Shown: positions 16,029 to 27,326, counted from the stretch's first letter. The stretch is 64,000 nt of DNA from Nitrosospira sp. Nsp14 (GCF_900113575.1 NZ_FOPV01000008.1:83113-147112); one strand, 5' to 3'. Numbers and translations: made by a program. The notes: a model not told the origin generated them from the letters alone.

Positions 16029-17370
16029 CTCAGGCGCAGCATCTGCCGCTGTCGTCTACGGCGAAGAAATCAAACCTTACGCGGTCAACACGGACCCGCG
16101 GGTGTATACAAGGATCGGTTGGTGGATTGTCATTGCCGGGGTCTGTGGATTTTTATTGTGGGCTTCTCTCGCACCGTTGGACAAGGGTGTCCCGCTCAGC
16201 GGCACGGTCACTGTATCGACGAACAGAAAGGCCGTACAGCATCCGACCGGTGGTACCGTGGAAGCCATCCTGGTGAAGGAGGGAGACCATGTCCAGGCGG
16301 GCCAACCGCTGGTTCGCTTTAATGCCGTGCAGGTGACCGCCAGCGCGGAAATGGCGCGGGTCAGATATTTCACGGCGCGCGCGGCCGAGGCGCGCTTGAT
16401 TGCAGAGCGTGACGGAACGGATGAGATCGTTTTCCCCCCGGACCTCTCCCACGAAAAAGACGACCCGCGCGTGGCAAATAATATGCGCATGCAGGAACAG
16501 CTATTGAATTCACGATTAATGGCGATTAAAAGCGAGTTGGCCGCGATAGACGAAAATATTTCGGGATTGAAGTTGCAAACGAGCGGATTGGAGGAATCGC
16601 GAGACAATAAAAAGGCGCAAATGGCGCTTTTGAAGGAACAGCTCGACGGGATGCGGGAGCTTGCCAAAGAAGGCTACGTTGCGCGTAACCGATTGTTGGA
16701 TTTAGAGCGGACCTACGCTCAAATCAGCGGCGCGATTTCGGAGGATATTGGCAATATTGGCCGGGCACAGCGCCAGATTGCGGAATTGAAACTGCGCCGT
16801 ATACAGCGGCAACAGGAATACCAAAAGGAAGTCCGTTCCCAACTCTCCGATGTGCAACGGGAAGCGGAAGCACTTGGCAATCAGCTCAAAGGGCTCGATT
16901 ACGATATGGCGAACGCCATAATAAAAGCCCCGGTGGACGGCACCGTTGTGGGCTTGGCAATATTTACCCAAGGGGCCGTCGTCAGTCCGGGTTTCAAAAT
17001 GATGGATGTCGTACCAAGCGGCGACTCATTGGACGTGGAAGGACACCTGCCAGTGCATTTGATCGATAAGGTCCACCCAGATCTTCCGGTAGAACTGATC
17101 TTCTCCGCGTTTAATCGAAATCTCACTCCGCATATTCCTGGCGTCGTTACGCATGTCTCCGCCGATCGGTTTGTTGACGAACAGACGGGGGTTCCCTACT
17201 ACAAGGTACGAGCCAAAGTTGCACCTGAAGGAATGAAAATGATCTCCGATTTGCAAATCCGTCCGGGCATGCCCGTGGAATTATTTGTAAAAACCGGCGA
17301 ACGGACCATGATAAACTACATTTTGAAGCCGATACTTGACCATTTAAAGATGTCAATGACAGAAGAATAA
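16006..17370 (+). CDS. Type I secretion membrane fusion protein, HlyD family
   Basis: A 454-residue periplasmic adaptor. It has a short cytoplasmic N-terminus, one membrane helix (WIVIAGVCGFLLWASLAPL), a lipoyl-like half-motif (GGTVEAILVKEGDHVQAGQPL), a long coiled-coil hairpin (about residues 110-300, rich in Glu/Lys/Gln), the second lipoyl half (IIKAPVDGTVVGLAIFTQG) and a beta-barrel C-terminus with IRPGMPVELFVKTGERT. This is the HlyD/PrtE layout (TIGR01843). It bridges the inner-membrane ATPase and the TolC channel and gathers the substrate. The ATG lies within the end of the ATPase gene, and the TolC gene starts one base after its stop. Confidence 0.94.
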   Translation: MQNKLQPSSGAASAAVVYGEEIKPYAVNTDPRVYTRIGWWIVIAGVCGFLLWASLAPLDKGVPLSGTVTVSTNRKAVQHPTGGTVEAILVKEGDHVQAGQPLVRFNAVQVTASAEMARVRYFTARAAEARLIAERDGTDEIVFPPDLSHEKDDPRVANNMRMQEQLLNSRLMAIKSELAAIDENISGLKLQTSGLEESRDNKKAQMALLKEQLDGMRELAKEGYVARNRLLDLERTYAQISGAISEDIGNIGRAQRQIAELKLRRIQRQQEYQKEVRSQLSDVQREAEALGNQLKGLDYDMANAIIKAPVDGTVVGLAIFTQGAVVSPGFKMMDVVPSGDSLDVEGHLPVHLIDKVHPDLPVELIFSAFNRNLTPHIPGVVTHVSADRFVDEQTGVPYYKVRAKVAPEGMKMISDLQIRPGMPVELFVKTGERTMINYILKPILDHLKMSMTEE

Positions 17371-17371
17371 A

Positions 17372-18706
17372 ATGCGTGTGGTCCCATACCGCCTCTGGAT
17401 AATCCTGACCTTTTTCATAGCGCTACTTCCAATCAACACGGTTTCGGCTCTCGGGCTCATGCAGGCGTATGAGGCCGCGTTGAACAATGACGCGTTGTAC
17501 CAGGCTGCGATACATGAAAACGAAGCCGGACAGCAATTCAAGACAATTGGCCGCGCCAGCCTGCTGCCCGTTTTGTCCGGCAGTTATTCAACCAATTACG
17601 TCGATGCAGATCGTACCTTTACTGGCAGAACCGACCAGTTAACCTACCGCAACGAAACCGCTTTACTCCAGCTGCGTCAACCAGTGATCAACTTTGAATC
17701 ATTCGCCCGCTATAAGCAGGGGCAGGCGCAAACCAGCGCGGCGGACGCCCAGTTTCTGGTGCAAAACCAGGACTTGATCGTCCGGCTTGCCGCAGCCTAT
17801 ATGGACACTCGATTCGCAGAAGACCAGCTGGCGATTACGTCTTCCCAGATGAGTTCGTTTGCGGAACAGCGTTTAACCAACGAACGTCTGTTCGAGAAGG
17901 GAGAGGGAACCCGGACTGAGATGCTCGAAACGCAGGCACGCTTCGATCTGGCCGAAGCACAGGTGATTGAAGCGCGGGATAATCTGACTAATGCGCGCAA
18001 TGTGCTGGCATCGATCGTGGGGGAGGAAGTAAAACTGCTGAATCCGTTGCTGGATGACTTCCGCGTAAAGCCAATGCAGCCGCCGAGCTTCGAGGAATGG
18101 AAAGAGATTGCCCTTGAGCAAAATCCTGAGGTAGTCTCGCAACGGCACGCGGTAGAGGTCGCGCGCCAGGAGATAAACAAGCAGCGCGCCGGACACGCAC
18201 CCCGTGTTGATCTTGTGGGCGCCATCAACAAATCCATGTCGGACAACGTCCTTTTCGTAGGTCTGGATACGTTTACCCGCAGCATCGGGGTGCAGGTAAA
18301 TGTACCTATGTACGCCGGCGGCCTGGTCAACGCAATGACGAGCCAGGCGGTATCCAATCACGAAAGAGCAAAGGCTCAGCTGGAATCGAGAACGAATCAG
18401 GTTTTGATCGAATTACGGAGACAATTCAACCTGAACCTTAGCAGCGCCCGGCGTATCGACGCCCTGGTGTCATCCGTCAATTCCAGAAGCATTCTTCTCG
18501 ATGCAACCAGGAAAAGCGCCATTGGCGGCACGCGGACCAACATTGATATTCTGAATGCCAAGCAACAGTTCTTCGAAGCAACCCTTGACCTGACGCAGGC
18601 GCGCTACAATTACCTCCTCAGCTATTTGCGGTTGCGCAAGGCGGCAGGCACTGTGGACATACGCGACCTGCAAGATGTGGCGCGTTACTTTGTTTCCCGT
18701 GAATAA
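17372..18706 (+). CDS. TolC-family outer membrane channel of type I secretion
   Basis: A 444-residue outer-membrane protein with a signal peptide (FFIALLPINTVSA) and the duplicated TolC helical repeats: LMQAYEAALNNDALYQAA near the start, and a second repeat beginning EEWKEIALEQNPEV. YAGG and long Gln/Ala-rich helices are seen in both halves. Trimers form the exit duct joined to the HlyD adaptor. As the last gene of the ATPase-HlyD-TolC operon it is probably dedicated to the RTX exporter rather than general efflux. Confidence 0.93.
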   Translation: MRVVPYRLWIILTFFIALLPINTVSALGLMQAYEAALNNDALYQAAIHENEAGQQFKTIGRASLLPVLSGSYSTNYVDADRTFTGRTDQLTYRNETALLQLRQPVINFESFARYKQGQAQTSAADAQFLVQNQDLIVRLAAAYMDTRFAEDQLAITSSQMSSFAEQRLTNERLFEKGEGTRTEMLETQARFDLAEAQVIEARDNLTNARNVLASIVGEEVKLLNPLLDDFRVKPMQPPSFEEWKEIALEQNPEVVSQRHAVEVARQEINKQRAGHAPRVDLVGAINKSMSDNVLFVGLDTFTRSIGVQVNVPMYAGGLVNAMTSQAVSNHERAKAQLESRTNQVLIELRRQFNLNLSSARRIDALVSSVNSRSILLDATRKSAIGGTRTNIDILNAKQQFFEATLDLTQARYNYLLSYLRLRKAAGTVDIRDLQDVARYFVSRE

Positions 18707-18758
18707 ATTAGAAAGGCATGAAAGCGACGTCGATTCACTGAAGAACTTCCTACTGGAA

Positions 18759-20057
<1,299 letters not shown>

Positions 20058-20130
20058 TCATCATATCGCAAAGCCTACCTTTACGGTTTCATTTCGAGCC
20101 CCTGCCGGGATGTCAATTCAAGGAGATCAC

Positions 20131-20520
20131 ATGAAAAAAAGAACAGTTCAGACGTCGGATGCACCCCAGGCCATCGGCCCCTATTCTCAGGCCATACTGG
20201 TTAGTGGGGGGAGCACGGTTTATTTGTCCGGCCAGATCGGGCTGGACCCTGTATCCATGGAGATGGTAACGGGAATCGATGAACAGATTCACCGCGTATT
20301 TCAAAACCTGGCCGCTGTTGCAAAGGCAAGCGGCGGAAATCTGAGCGATATTGTGAAACTGAACGTCTACCTGACTGACCTTGGCAACTTCCAGAAGGTC
20401 AACGAGATCATGGCAAGCTACTTCACGACTCCCTACCCAGCCCGCGCCGCGATAGGGGTTGCAGCGCTACCGCGCGGGGCCCTTGTGGAAATGGATGCGG
20501 TGCTGGTATTGGCTGACTGA
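20131..20520 (+). CDS. ridA: RidA family enamine/imine deaminase
   Basis: A 129-residue protein of the YjgF/YER057c/UK114 family, which hydrolyses reactive enamines and imines formed by PLP enzymes and forms trimers. Motifs: [12 protein letters not shown] at the N-terminus, LSGQIGLDP, and the active-site region with [19 protein letters not shown], whose Arg binds the substrate carboxylate. The ATG at 20131 has GGAG six bases upstream; an ATG at 20110 is in frame but lacks one. The stop lies in the same reading frame as recG just downstream, so the two are probably co-transcribed. Confidence 0.95.
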   Translation: MKKRTVQTSDAPQAIGPYSQAILVSGGSTVYLSGQIGLDPVSMEMVTGIDEQIHRVFQNLAAVAKASGGNLSDIVKLNVYLTDLGNFQKVNEIMASYFTTPYPARAAIGVAALPRGALVEMDAVLVLAD

Positions 20521-20604
20521 CTGAGAGGCAATATCAAAGCGACGCCAATATCCCACACCACCGATCGTCCTCGCAACAGCGCGATTCAGGAAAAACTGGC
20601 CAGA

Positions 20605-22644
20605 TTGGGTATCGCCGATGAGTTCGATCTGGTGCTGCATTTGCCCTTGCGTTATGAAGATGAAACGCATCTTTATCCCATCCGCGACCTTCCTGCACAA
20701 AAAACCGCACAAGTTGAAGGCATTATCATTGACAATAAAGTCATGTACCGCCCACGGCGGCAACTGGTATGCCAAGTCGATGACGGTAGCGGGGTGCTAT
20801 GCATGCGCTTCCTCAATTTTTATGGCAGTCAGGTGAAAGCATATGCCAATGGTACGCGTGTGCGCTTGCTGGGTGAAGCGCGTCCGGGTTTTTTTGGCAT
20901 TGAAATGGTTCACCCCAAATGCCGCGTTGTGGGTGAACAGGAACCGCTGGAAGACACACTCACGCCGGTTTATCCCGCCACCGCGGGGCTTTCCTCGGAC
21001 ACCCTTCGTAAACTGATTTATCGAACGCTACGGCAGCTGCGAGAGGCGGGGAACCAGCCTTGTTTATCGGAGACCCTTCCAGAAGAAGTTCTAAGGCGAC
21101 ATCACCTTCAAGGTTTTGCCGACAGTGTGTTTTTTTTGCATCAGCCGCCCCCGGATGCGCCAGCCGATTTACTGCAGGAACGTACCCATCCCGCGTGGCG
21201 GCGCGTCAAGTTCGATGAATTGCTGGCGCAACAGCTATCCATGCGCTTGCATTACCAGCAGCGGCGCCACGGTAGCGCGCCGGCTATGCCGCCAAAGAAC
21301 AGATTGACCAGCGCACTGCTGGCGTCCTTGCCCTTCGAACTGACCAGAGGTCAGAAGAAAGCCTTCTTCGAAATCAGCCGCGATCTGGCGGCCGTCCATC
21401 CCATGCAGCGGCTATTGCAGGGCGATGTCGGCAGCGGTAAAACGATTGTGGCTGCCCTGGCGGCGTTGCAGGCGATCGAAAATGGTTACCAAGCCGCACT
21501 ACTGGCGCCTACCGAGATCCTGGCCGAACAGCATTATCAGAAACTCCGCGCCTGGCTTGACCCGTTATTGACCCCTTTAAACGCATCAATTGCCTGGTTG
21601 ACCGGCACCCAGAAAAAGAAGCAGCGAGAAATCATACTTGCCAATATTGCTTCAGGCAACGCCATGCTTGCGATTGGCACCCATGCGTTGTTTCAGGAAC
21701 AAGTGGAATTCAACCGGTTGGGGCTGGCTGTGATTGACGAGCAGCACCGCTTCGGCGTTCACCAGCGCATGGCGTTAAGAGAGAAAGGGGCGAAGAAAGA
21801 TACGGCGAACACTGCGAGCTCGATACCGCATCAGTTGATGATGAGCGCCACGCCTATTCCACGCACGCTATCGATGAGTTACTTTGCCGACCTTGATGTG
21901 TCGGTGATCGAAGGCCTGCCGCCGGGCAGAACTCCTGTGGTAACCAGACTGGTCGCGGATACCCGCCGCGATGAGGTCACCGCACGCATCCGCGAAGCCT
22001 GCTTGGTCGGGAAACAGGCTTACTGGGTCTGCCCGTTGATTGAAGAATCCGAGGCTTTGCAACTTAAGACAGCTCTTCATACCTATGAAACGCTGACTCT
22101 GATTTTTCCTGAATTGAAAATCGGCCTGATTCATGGGCGGCTAGCACCCGGGGAAAAATCGTCGGTTATGGAATCGTTTGCACAGGGAGAGATTCAGTTG
22201 TTGGTGGCCACTACGGTAATCGAGGTCGGCGTGGATGTGCCAAATGCCTCGCTGATGGTTATCGAGCATGCGGAACGCATGGGCCTGGCGCAATTGCATC
22301 AGCTGCGTGGCCGCGTCGGACGCGGCACGACAGGCGGGATATGCATACTGCTGTACCAGAAACCCCTGTCGGCAACCGCACAGGAAAGGCTCAAGGTCAT
22401 ATACGAACAAACCGATGGTTTTGAAATAGCAAGACATGACCTACATCTTCGCGGCCCTGGCGAATTTTTGGGCGCGCGCCAGAGCGGCCTCCCCATGCTA
22501 CGCTTTGCGGACCTGGAAAAGGATGAGGCGTTGCTTGAGGCCGCCCGCGCTGCCGCGGAGCAGCTTTTGCGCGACTACCCGGAACATGCACAACGGCATG
22601 TGCAGCGATGGCTGGGAAACAGGAGCGAATACCTGCGGGTATAA
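20605..22644 (+). CDS. recG: ATP-dependent DNA helicase RecG
   Basis: A superfamily 2 helicase that reverses stalled forks and processes branched DNA. The N-terminal wedge/OB domain has VRLLGEARPGFFGIEMVHP. The helicase domains show Walker A LLQGDVGSGKT, VIDEQHRFG, MSATPIPRTL, QLRGRVGRG and the C-terminal HDLHLRGPGEFLGARQSG. From the TTG at 20605 it is 679 residues. The same frame stays open upstream to the ridA stop (20518-20520) and encodes SAIQEKLARLGI, which fits the conserved RecG N-terminus, yet no ATG, GTG or TTG occurs there. The true start may be a non-standard codon (CTG at 20521, or ATC/ATA) or TTG at 20605. Confidence 0.95.
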   Translation: MGIADEFDLVLHLPLRYEDETHLYPIRDLPAQKTAQVEGIIIDNKVMYRPRRQLVCQVDDGSGVLCMRFLNFYGSQVKAYANGTRVRLLGEARPGFFGIEMVHPKCRVVGEQEPLEDTLTPVYPATAGLSSDTLRKLIYRTLRQLREAGNQPCLSETLPEEVLRRHHLQGFADSVFFLHQPPPDAPADLLQERTHPAWRRVKFDELLAQQLSMRLHYQQRRHGSAPAMPPKNRLTSALLASLPFELTRGQKKAFFEISRDLAAVHPMQRLLQGDVGSGKTIVAALAALQAIENGYQAALLAPTEILAEQHYQKLRAWLDPLLTPLNASIAWLTGTQKKKQREIILANIASGNAMLAIGTHALFQEQVEFNRLGLAVIDEQHRFGVHQRMALREKGAKKDTANTASSIPHQLMMSATPIPRTLSMSYFADLDVSVIEGLPPGRTPVVTRLVADTRRDEVTARIREACLVGKQAYWVCPLIEESEALQLKTALHTYETLTLIFPELKIGLIHGRLAPGEKSSVMESFAQGEIQLLVATTVIEVGVDVPNASLMVIEHAERMGLAQLHQLRGRVGRGTTGGICILLYQKPLSATAQERLKVIYEQTDGFEIARHDLHLRGPGEFLGARQSGLPMLRFADLEKDEALLEAARAAAEQLLRDYPEHAQRHVQRWLGNRSEYLRV

Positions 22645-22731
22645 ACCGATCGATACTCAATCCCTTTCAATTCAGGTTCGTCTATTCCGGACGTGCTTGT
22701 CTATCCGGCGAAATTTTGCCGGGTACGATGA

Positions 22732-23517
22732 ATGATTCTACAAACCAACAATCTAACTCTGGAGTATCCCGGGAAGCTGCTCTGTCGTAACTTGAGCTTC
22801 ACCGTTTATCCAGGCGAATGCTGGGCGATACTCGGCCAAAATGGTTGTGGCAAGAGCACTTTGTTACACGCGCTGGCGGGTCTGAATCGCGGCTGCGAAG
22901 GCGATGGAGCGTCGATCATGGTGTCGGGGAAAGCGCCCCGAGCCTGGGCGCGGCGCGACCTCGCACGTTATCTCGGCGTTCTACTGCAGGAAGAAACGGG
23001 AGATTTCTGGAGCAATGTGTATGAATACGTGTTGCTCGGGCGGCATCCGCATTCAGGCAGCCTGTTTGGCTTTCGACCCCTGGACCACGAAATGACGACG
23101 CAAGCGATCGAGCGCATGGAACTAGCGGCCCTCGCCGCGCGTCCCCTCGTCACGCTTTCCGGGGGCGAGCGTCAACGCGCGCGTATTGCACTGTTGCTTG
23201 CCCAGTCGCCACAATGCCTGTTGCTTGACGAACCTCTGCAATATCTCGATTTGCGCCACCAAGTGGGCACGATGGCGTTGTTCAGGGAGTTGGCAACGCG
23301 GGGTAAGGCAGTGGTAATGGTGCTGCACGACCTCGGCTGGGCAAGCCATTTCTGCGATCATGTGCTCATGCTGTTCGATGACGGCCGCACGATTGCCGGC
23401 CCGGTGGCGGCGGTACTCAACCGGGATAATCTTGAAGCTTTATATCAGTGCAGGATAAACGAACTCCAGGTGGGAAGCGGGCGTCATTTCATGCCAGACG
23501 TGACGTCAAGTGTATAA
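22732..23517 (+). CDS. ABC transporter ATPase, FecE/BtuD type
   Basis: A 261-residue importer-type ATPase with Walker A GQNGCGKST, a Q-loop at VLLQEETGDFWSNVYEYVLLG, signature LSGGERQRARIALLL, Walker B CLLLDEPLQYLDLRHQ and switch VMVLHDLGW. The YEYVLLGRHPH stretch and the length are characteristic of iron-siderophore/cobalamin ATPases (FecE, BtuD). No cognate permease, binding protein or TonB receptor is nearby, so it must pair with a BtuC/FecD-like permease elsewhere or be a remnant. It lies between recG and pcnB on the same strand, with 87 bases before it. Confidence 0.9.
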   Translation: MILQTNNLTLEYPGKLLCRNLSFTVYPGECWAILGQNGCGKSTLLHALAGLNRGCEGDGASIMVSGKAPRAWARRDLARYLGVLLQEETGDFWSNVYEYVLLGRHPHSGSLFGFRPLDHEMTTQAIERMELAALAARPLVTLSGGERQRARIALLLAQSPQCLLLDEPLQYLDLRHQVGTMALFRELATRGKAVVMVLHDLGWASHFCDHVLMLFDDGRTIAGPVAAVLNRDNLEALYQCRINELQVGSGRHFMPDVTSSV

Positions 23518-23547
23518 TTGGCAACTTGATGCTCTTCTTGGTATGTA

Positions 23548-24954
23548 ATGATCCGTCAACTTCTCGACCGCGTTTTCGGCCGTAACTCGTCCACCCCTGC
23601 TTCTGCCAAGGGTGTCTCATCCTCCAGCCCGCGCATCATCACTCGTGAGCAACACGGCATCGCGCGCGACCATATCCACCCGTGCGCACTGAAAGTCACT
23701 TCGGGATTGCAGGAAGCGGGATATGCGGCTTTCATTGTCGGCGGAGCAGCGCGGGATCTGCTCCTGGGGCTGGAACCAAAAGATTTTGACGTAGCAACCG
23801 ATGCCACCCCTGAGGAAGTACGATCGATTTTCCGCCGCTCCCGTATTATCGGCCGGCGCTTCCAGTTGGTCCACGTAATGTGCGGGGCCGAGACCGTGGA
23901 AGTATCGACCTTCCGCGGCGGTCCCTCAGGTAGCGATGAAAACGGCAATTCGCTTCATGCTCACGCCGACGAGCACGGAAGGCTGCTGCGTGACAACGTG
24001 TTTGGCAGTCAGGAGGAGGATGCAAAACGGCGCGATTTCACTGTGAATGCACTATTTTTTGATCCCGTCCGGGAAGAGCTGTGGGATTACCTGAACGGCT
24101 ATGAAGATATCAAGGTACGCCACCTCAGGATTATTGGCGATCCGGTGCGGCGCTATCGGGAAGATCCGGTACGCATGCTGCGCGTGGTTCGGCTTGCCGC
24201 CAAGCTAGATCTGCAGATAGACCGCGATACGGCAGCGCCGATTGGTGATCTTGCTCCACTGTTGCGGAATGTACCCCCCTCCCGATTGTTTGAAGAGATG
24301 TTGAAGCTGCTCCTATCCGGCCATGCATTATCCTGTGTCGTGGATTTGCGTACCAGAGGGCTGCACCACGGTCTGCTACCAATGCTGGACGTGATCTTGG
24401 AGCAACCCCTTGGCGAACGCTTTATTACGCTCGCGCTCAAAAATACCGACGAGCGCGTACGCCAGGAAAAACCGGTTTCCCCCGGATTTCTTTTCGCGGC
24501 GCTGCTCTGGCATGAGGTGCTGGCGACCTGGAACGCACGCCAGTCCGCTGGCGAGAAACCAATCCATGCGTTGCATCAGGCGATGAACGACGTGCTTGCG
24601 GTACAGAACGAGAATTTGGCGATTCCGCGCCGCTACGATGCCATCATGAAAGAAATCTGGGCAATTCAACCGCGCTTTACCGGCCGCTCCGGGCGCAGGC
24701 CATTTCGATTGCTGGAGCATCCGCGCTTTCGCGCCGCGTATGATTTCATGTTGCTGCGATGCCAAAGCGGCGAGATCGATATGGAGCTGGGTAAATGGTG
24801 GGAAGCATTCCAGCATGCGACTGCCGGAGAACGGGAAGCCATGTTGCTCAAGGACGACATGCCCAGAAAGCGCCGGAGGAGCCGTGGACGAAAAAAATCA
24901 GTTCCCGTCGATACGGCCGCCATCGATGATACCGCTGCTGAGGCTCCGGAATAG
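23548..24954 (+). CDS. pcnB: Poly(A) polymerase I
   Basis: A 468-residue nucleotidyltransferase of the class II PolA/CCA family. The catalytic pocket is seen as FIVGGAARDLLLGL followed by KDFDVATDATPEEV (the two catalytic Asp of the DxD motif), then RRDFTVNALFFDP and RYREDPVRMLRVVRLAAKL of the neck. The basic C-terminal tail (PRKRRRSRGRKKS) fits PcnB rather than a CCA-adding enzyme and aids RNA binding. It adds 3' poly(A) tails that target RNAs for decay. It is followed at six bases by folK, a typical betaproteobacterial arrangement. Confidence 0.95.
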   Translation: MIRQLLDRVFGRNSSTPASAKGVSSSSPRIITREQHGIARDHIHPCALKVTSGLQEAGYAAFIVGGAARDLLLGLEPKDFDVATDATPEEVRSIFRRSRIIGRRFQLVHVMCGAETVEVSTFRGGPSGSDENGNSLHAHADEHGRLLRDNVFGSQEEDAKRRDFTVNALFFDPVREELWDYLNGYEDIKVRHLRIIGDPVRRYREDPVRMLRVVRLAAKLDLQIDRDTAAPIGDLAPLLRNVPPSRLFEEMLKLLLSGHALSCVVDLRTRGLHHGLLPMLDVILEQPLGERFITLALKNTDERVRQEKPVSPGFLFAALLWHEVLATWNARQSAGEKPIHALHQAMNDVLAVQNENLAIPRRYDAIMKEIWAIQPRFTGRSGRRPFRLLEHPRFRAAYDFMLLRCQSGEIDMELGKWWEAFQHATAGEREAMLLKDDMPRKRRRSRGRKKSVPVDTAAIDDTAAEAPE

Positions 24955-24960
24955 TTGGCA

Positions 24961-25461
24961 ATGTCACAACACGGCATCAATCATAAGGCATATATCGGCC
25001 TGGGCAGTAATATGGCGGATCCGGTGGCGCAAGTCAGGGAGGCGCTGGATGAGTTGGCACACCTCCCATCAAGTCGTCTGCTGGCAGTTTCCTCACTCTA
25101 TCGCAGCGCCCCCGTGGGAAAACTCGACCAGCCCGATTTCATCAATGCGGTGGCTCTGATAGAAACAGAGTTGACCCCGCAAGACCTGCTCAAATCCCTG
25201 CTTGAAATCGAGCATTATCACGGGCGGGTGCGCGAATACCGCAACGGTCCCCGGACCCTCGATCTCGACATCCTCTTATATGACGACCTGCAATGCAACG
25301 ACGCCCACCTCACCCTGCCGCACCCGCGCATGCATCAACGGGCGTTTGTTTTGCAGCCGCTTTGCGAAATTGCCCCTGACTGCCGCCTTGCCGGTCATGG
25401 CACCCTTGCGGAACTGCTCAAGGAATGCTCTGGACAGCAGCTCGAACGAGCGCTGGAATAA
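24961..25461 (+). CDS. folK: 6-hydroxymethyl-7,8-dihydropterin pyrophosphokinase FolK
   Basis: A 166-residue enzyme that transfers pyrophosphate from ATP to hydroxymethyldihydropterin in folate synthesis. Motifs: AYIGLGSNMADP, SSLYRSAPVG, DQPDFINAV, the HPPK signature RNGPRTLDLDILLYDD with the metal-binding Asp residues, and LPHPRMHQRAFVLQPL. The ATG at 24961 is used; a TTG two codons earlier is also in frame. The stop abuts the ATG of the deoxynucleoside kinase gene with no gap, which implies coupled translation. Confidence 0.96.
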   Translation: MSQHGINHKAYIGLGSNMADPVAQVREALDELAHLPSSRLLAVSSLYRSAPVGKLDQPDFINAVALIETELTPQDLLKSLLEIEHYHGRVREYRNGPRTLDLDILLYDDLQCNDAHLTLPHPRMHQRAFVLQPLCEIAPDCRLAGHGTLAELLKECSGQQLERALE

Positions 25462-26103
25462 ATGAATCTCGCGGATTATCGTTACATCGTTATCGAAGGA
25501 CCAATCGGCGCTGGCAAGACAAGCCTGGCGCGGCGCCTGGCCGCTCGCCTGGGAAGCGGACTCCTGCTTGAAAGACCGGCCGAAAACCCGTTTCTCGAAA
25601 AATTTTACGAGGATATTCCTCGTTATGCACTTTCCACACAGTTGTTCTTTTTATTTCAGCGTGCCAATCAGTTACAGGAACTGGCTCAGATCGATATGTT
25701 TGACAATACGACCGTGAGCGACTTCATGCTGGACAAGGACCCGCTTTTTGCCAGACTTACGTTGAGTGACCCTGAATACGATCTGTACCGTAAAATTTAT
25801 AACCATTTGCAACCGAAAGCTCCCCTCCCCGACTTGGTGATTTATTTGCAGGCAGCACCTTCCACGCTAGTCGAACGCGTAAAGCGGCGCGCCAGCGCTT
25901 TTGAAAATCGCATTTCGGAAGACTACTTGCGGCAACTGGCTGACAGTTACACGCGCTTCTTCCATCAATATGAAGATGCGCCGGTGATGATCATAAATAG
26001 CGAAAATTTGAATTTCGCCGATAGGCAGGAGGATTTTGATTTGTTGTTGCAGCAGGTGGAGCAAATGCGCGGTCCCCGGGAATATTTTAATTTCGGAGCT
26101 TAG
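25462..26103 (+). CDS. Deoxynucleoside kinase (dAK/dGK family)
   Basis: A 213-residue P-loop kinase of the dNK family (PF01712) that phosphorylates deoxynucleosides for salvage. Motifs: IVIEGPIGAGKTSLARRLA (P-loop), ERPAENPFLEKFYED (the Glu that contacts the sugar), TVSDFMLDKDPLFA (the DRx-like region) and VKRRASAFENRIS (lid with Arg residues). The substrate base cannot be settled from sequence. The position between folK and panB is conserved in related bacteria. The ATG directly follows the folK stop. Confidence 0.92.
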   Translation: MNLADYRYIVIEGPIGAGKTSLARRLAARLGSGLLLERPAENPFLEKFYEDIPRYALSTQLFFLFQRANQLQELAQIDMFDNTTVSDFMLDKDPLFARLTLSDPEYDLYRKIYNHLQPKAPLPDLVIYLQAAPSTLVERVKRRASAFENRISEDYLRQLADSYTRFFHQYEDAPVMIINSENLNFADRQEDFDLLLQQVEQMRGPREYFNFGA

Positions 26104-26522
26104 GGAATTTCGCAACTTCTGAACAAATCCTCGGCCGAGCATGTTGCTGGTAAAATCGGCTTGACCATAGGTGGGCCCGTCCTCTGAGCGGCCGTGGCTC
26201 GGACCACGATGCCCAGGAGTGCGGGCGGTAATATCTTTAGCGTTTAGTTTTGCACTAAGCGGAAAGAAGAGGCTTTTGGAGCAGGATTGCTTTGTCGTCC
26301 TCCTGGAAAGAGAGCGCTCATTGGATAAACCGTCTGCGCTGTCACCTGTCGAGCATCCATCCCGTGGCCCAGATGACTTATTCAACGTTCCTGGCATCAG
26401 TTCTACTTGCATGATCCGCACCCACGTAATGCCGACTTTGCGATTAAATATACGAAATTGAAGGCGCACGGCATGCGCATATTGATTCAATCATCCGATG
26501 CACTACAGTAGGGAGTTCAGGC
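26104..26522. other. Intergenic region upstream of panB
   Basis: A 419-base gap inside an otherwise tight operon. I see no supported gene; a 96-codon plus-strand frame at 26171 has no ribosome site or domain. The last 60 bases before panB include an AT-rich stretch (ATATTGATTCAATC), so panBC may have its own promoter here. Confidence 0.45.
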
Positions 26523-27314
26523 ATGCGAACCACACAAGACGCCATACAAAAGATGCGGGATGACGGCGAGAAGATTGCCGTCCTCACCTGCTACGACGCA
26601 AGCTTTGCGGTATTGCTCGAAAATGCCGGCGTGGATATCCTGCTGGTGGGCGATTCCCTCGGCAACGTGCTCCAGGGGGAAGAAAGCACCCTGCCTGTTA
26701 CGCTGGATGACATGATCTACCACACCCGTTGTGTGAAGCGGGGTTCGAGCAAGGCACTCATCATGGCGGACATGCCGTTCGGGACATCTCAGGTAAGCCC
26801 CGAGGCAACCTTCGAAAATGCCGCAGCGCTACTCGCGGCGGGGGGAAACATGGTCAAGCTGGAAGGCGGCGCCATTATGGCTGAAACAGTCGAATTCCTA
26901 ACCCAGCGCGGCATACCTGTCTGTGGTCATATCGGATTAACACCCCAATCAGTGCATCAGTTAGGGGGATACAAGGTGCAGGGCACGACCGACTACCAGG
27001 CTCGACAGCTTCTTGAGGACGCAGTTGCCTTGGAAAAAGCGGGGGCAAGCATGCTCTTGATGGAGGTCGTTCCTGCCGCGCTGGCCGAAAAGGTTACCCG
27101 AACCCTATCTATACCCACCATTGGCATTGGGGCAGGCGCCAATTGTTCCGCCCAGGTACTGGTACTTTATGACATGCTGGGCATCTACTCCGGCAAGAAA
27201 GCGAGATTCATGAAGAACTTCATGAGCGGCGCAAACAGTATCCATGAGGCGGTAAAAACCTATGTGCGGGCAGTCAAGAGTGGAGAATTCCCCGGCCCGG
27301 AGCATGCATTTTAG
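26523..27314 (+). CDS. panB: 3-methyl-2-oxobutanoate hydroxymethyltransferase PanB
   Basis: A 263-residue enzyme that adds a hydroxymethyl group from methylene-THF to ketoisovalerate, the first step of pantothenate synthesis. Motifs: [32 protein letters not shown] (metal-binding Asp), [38 protein letters not shown] and [23 protein letters not shown] precedes the ATG. panC follows after 12 bases. panD is not in the window. Confidence 0.97.
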   Translation: MRTTQDAIQKMRDDGEKIAVLTCYDASFAVLLENAGVDILLVGDSLGNVLQGEESTLPVTLDDMIYHTRCVKRGSSKALIMADMPFGTSQVSPEATFENAAALLAAGGNMVKLEGGAIMAETVEFLTQRGIPVCGHIGLTPQSVHQLGGYKVQGTTDYQARQLLEDAVALEKAGASMLLMEVVPAALAEKVTRTLSIPTIGIGAGANCSAQVLVLYDMLGIYSGKKARFMKNFMSGANSIHEAVKTYVRAVKSGEFPGPEHAF

Positions 27315-27326
27315 TTTGGGCTGAGG

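Noticed and set aside
26171..26461. 96-codon frame between the deoxynucleoside kinase gene and panB
   Set aside because: No ribosome site or domain, and composition unlike the neighbouring genes.
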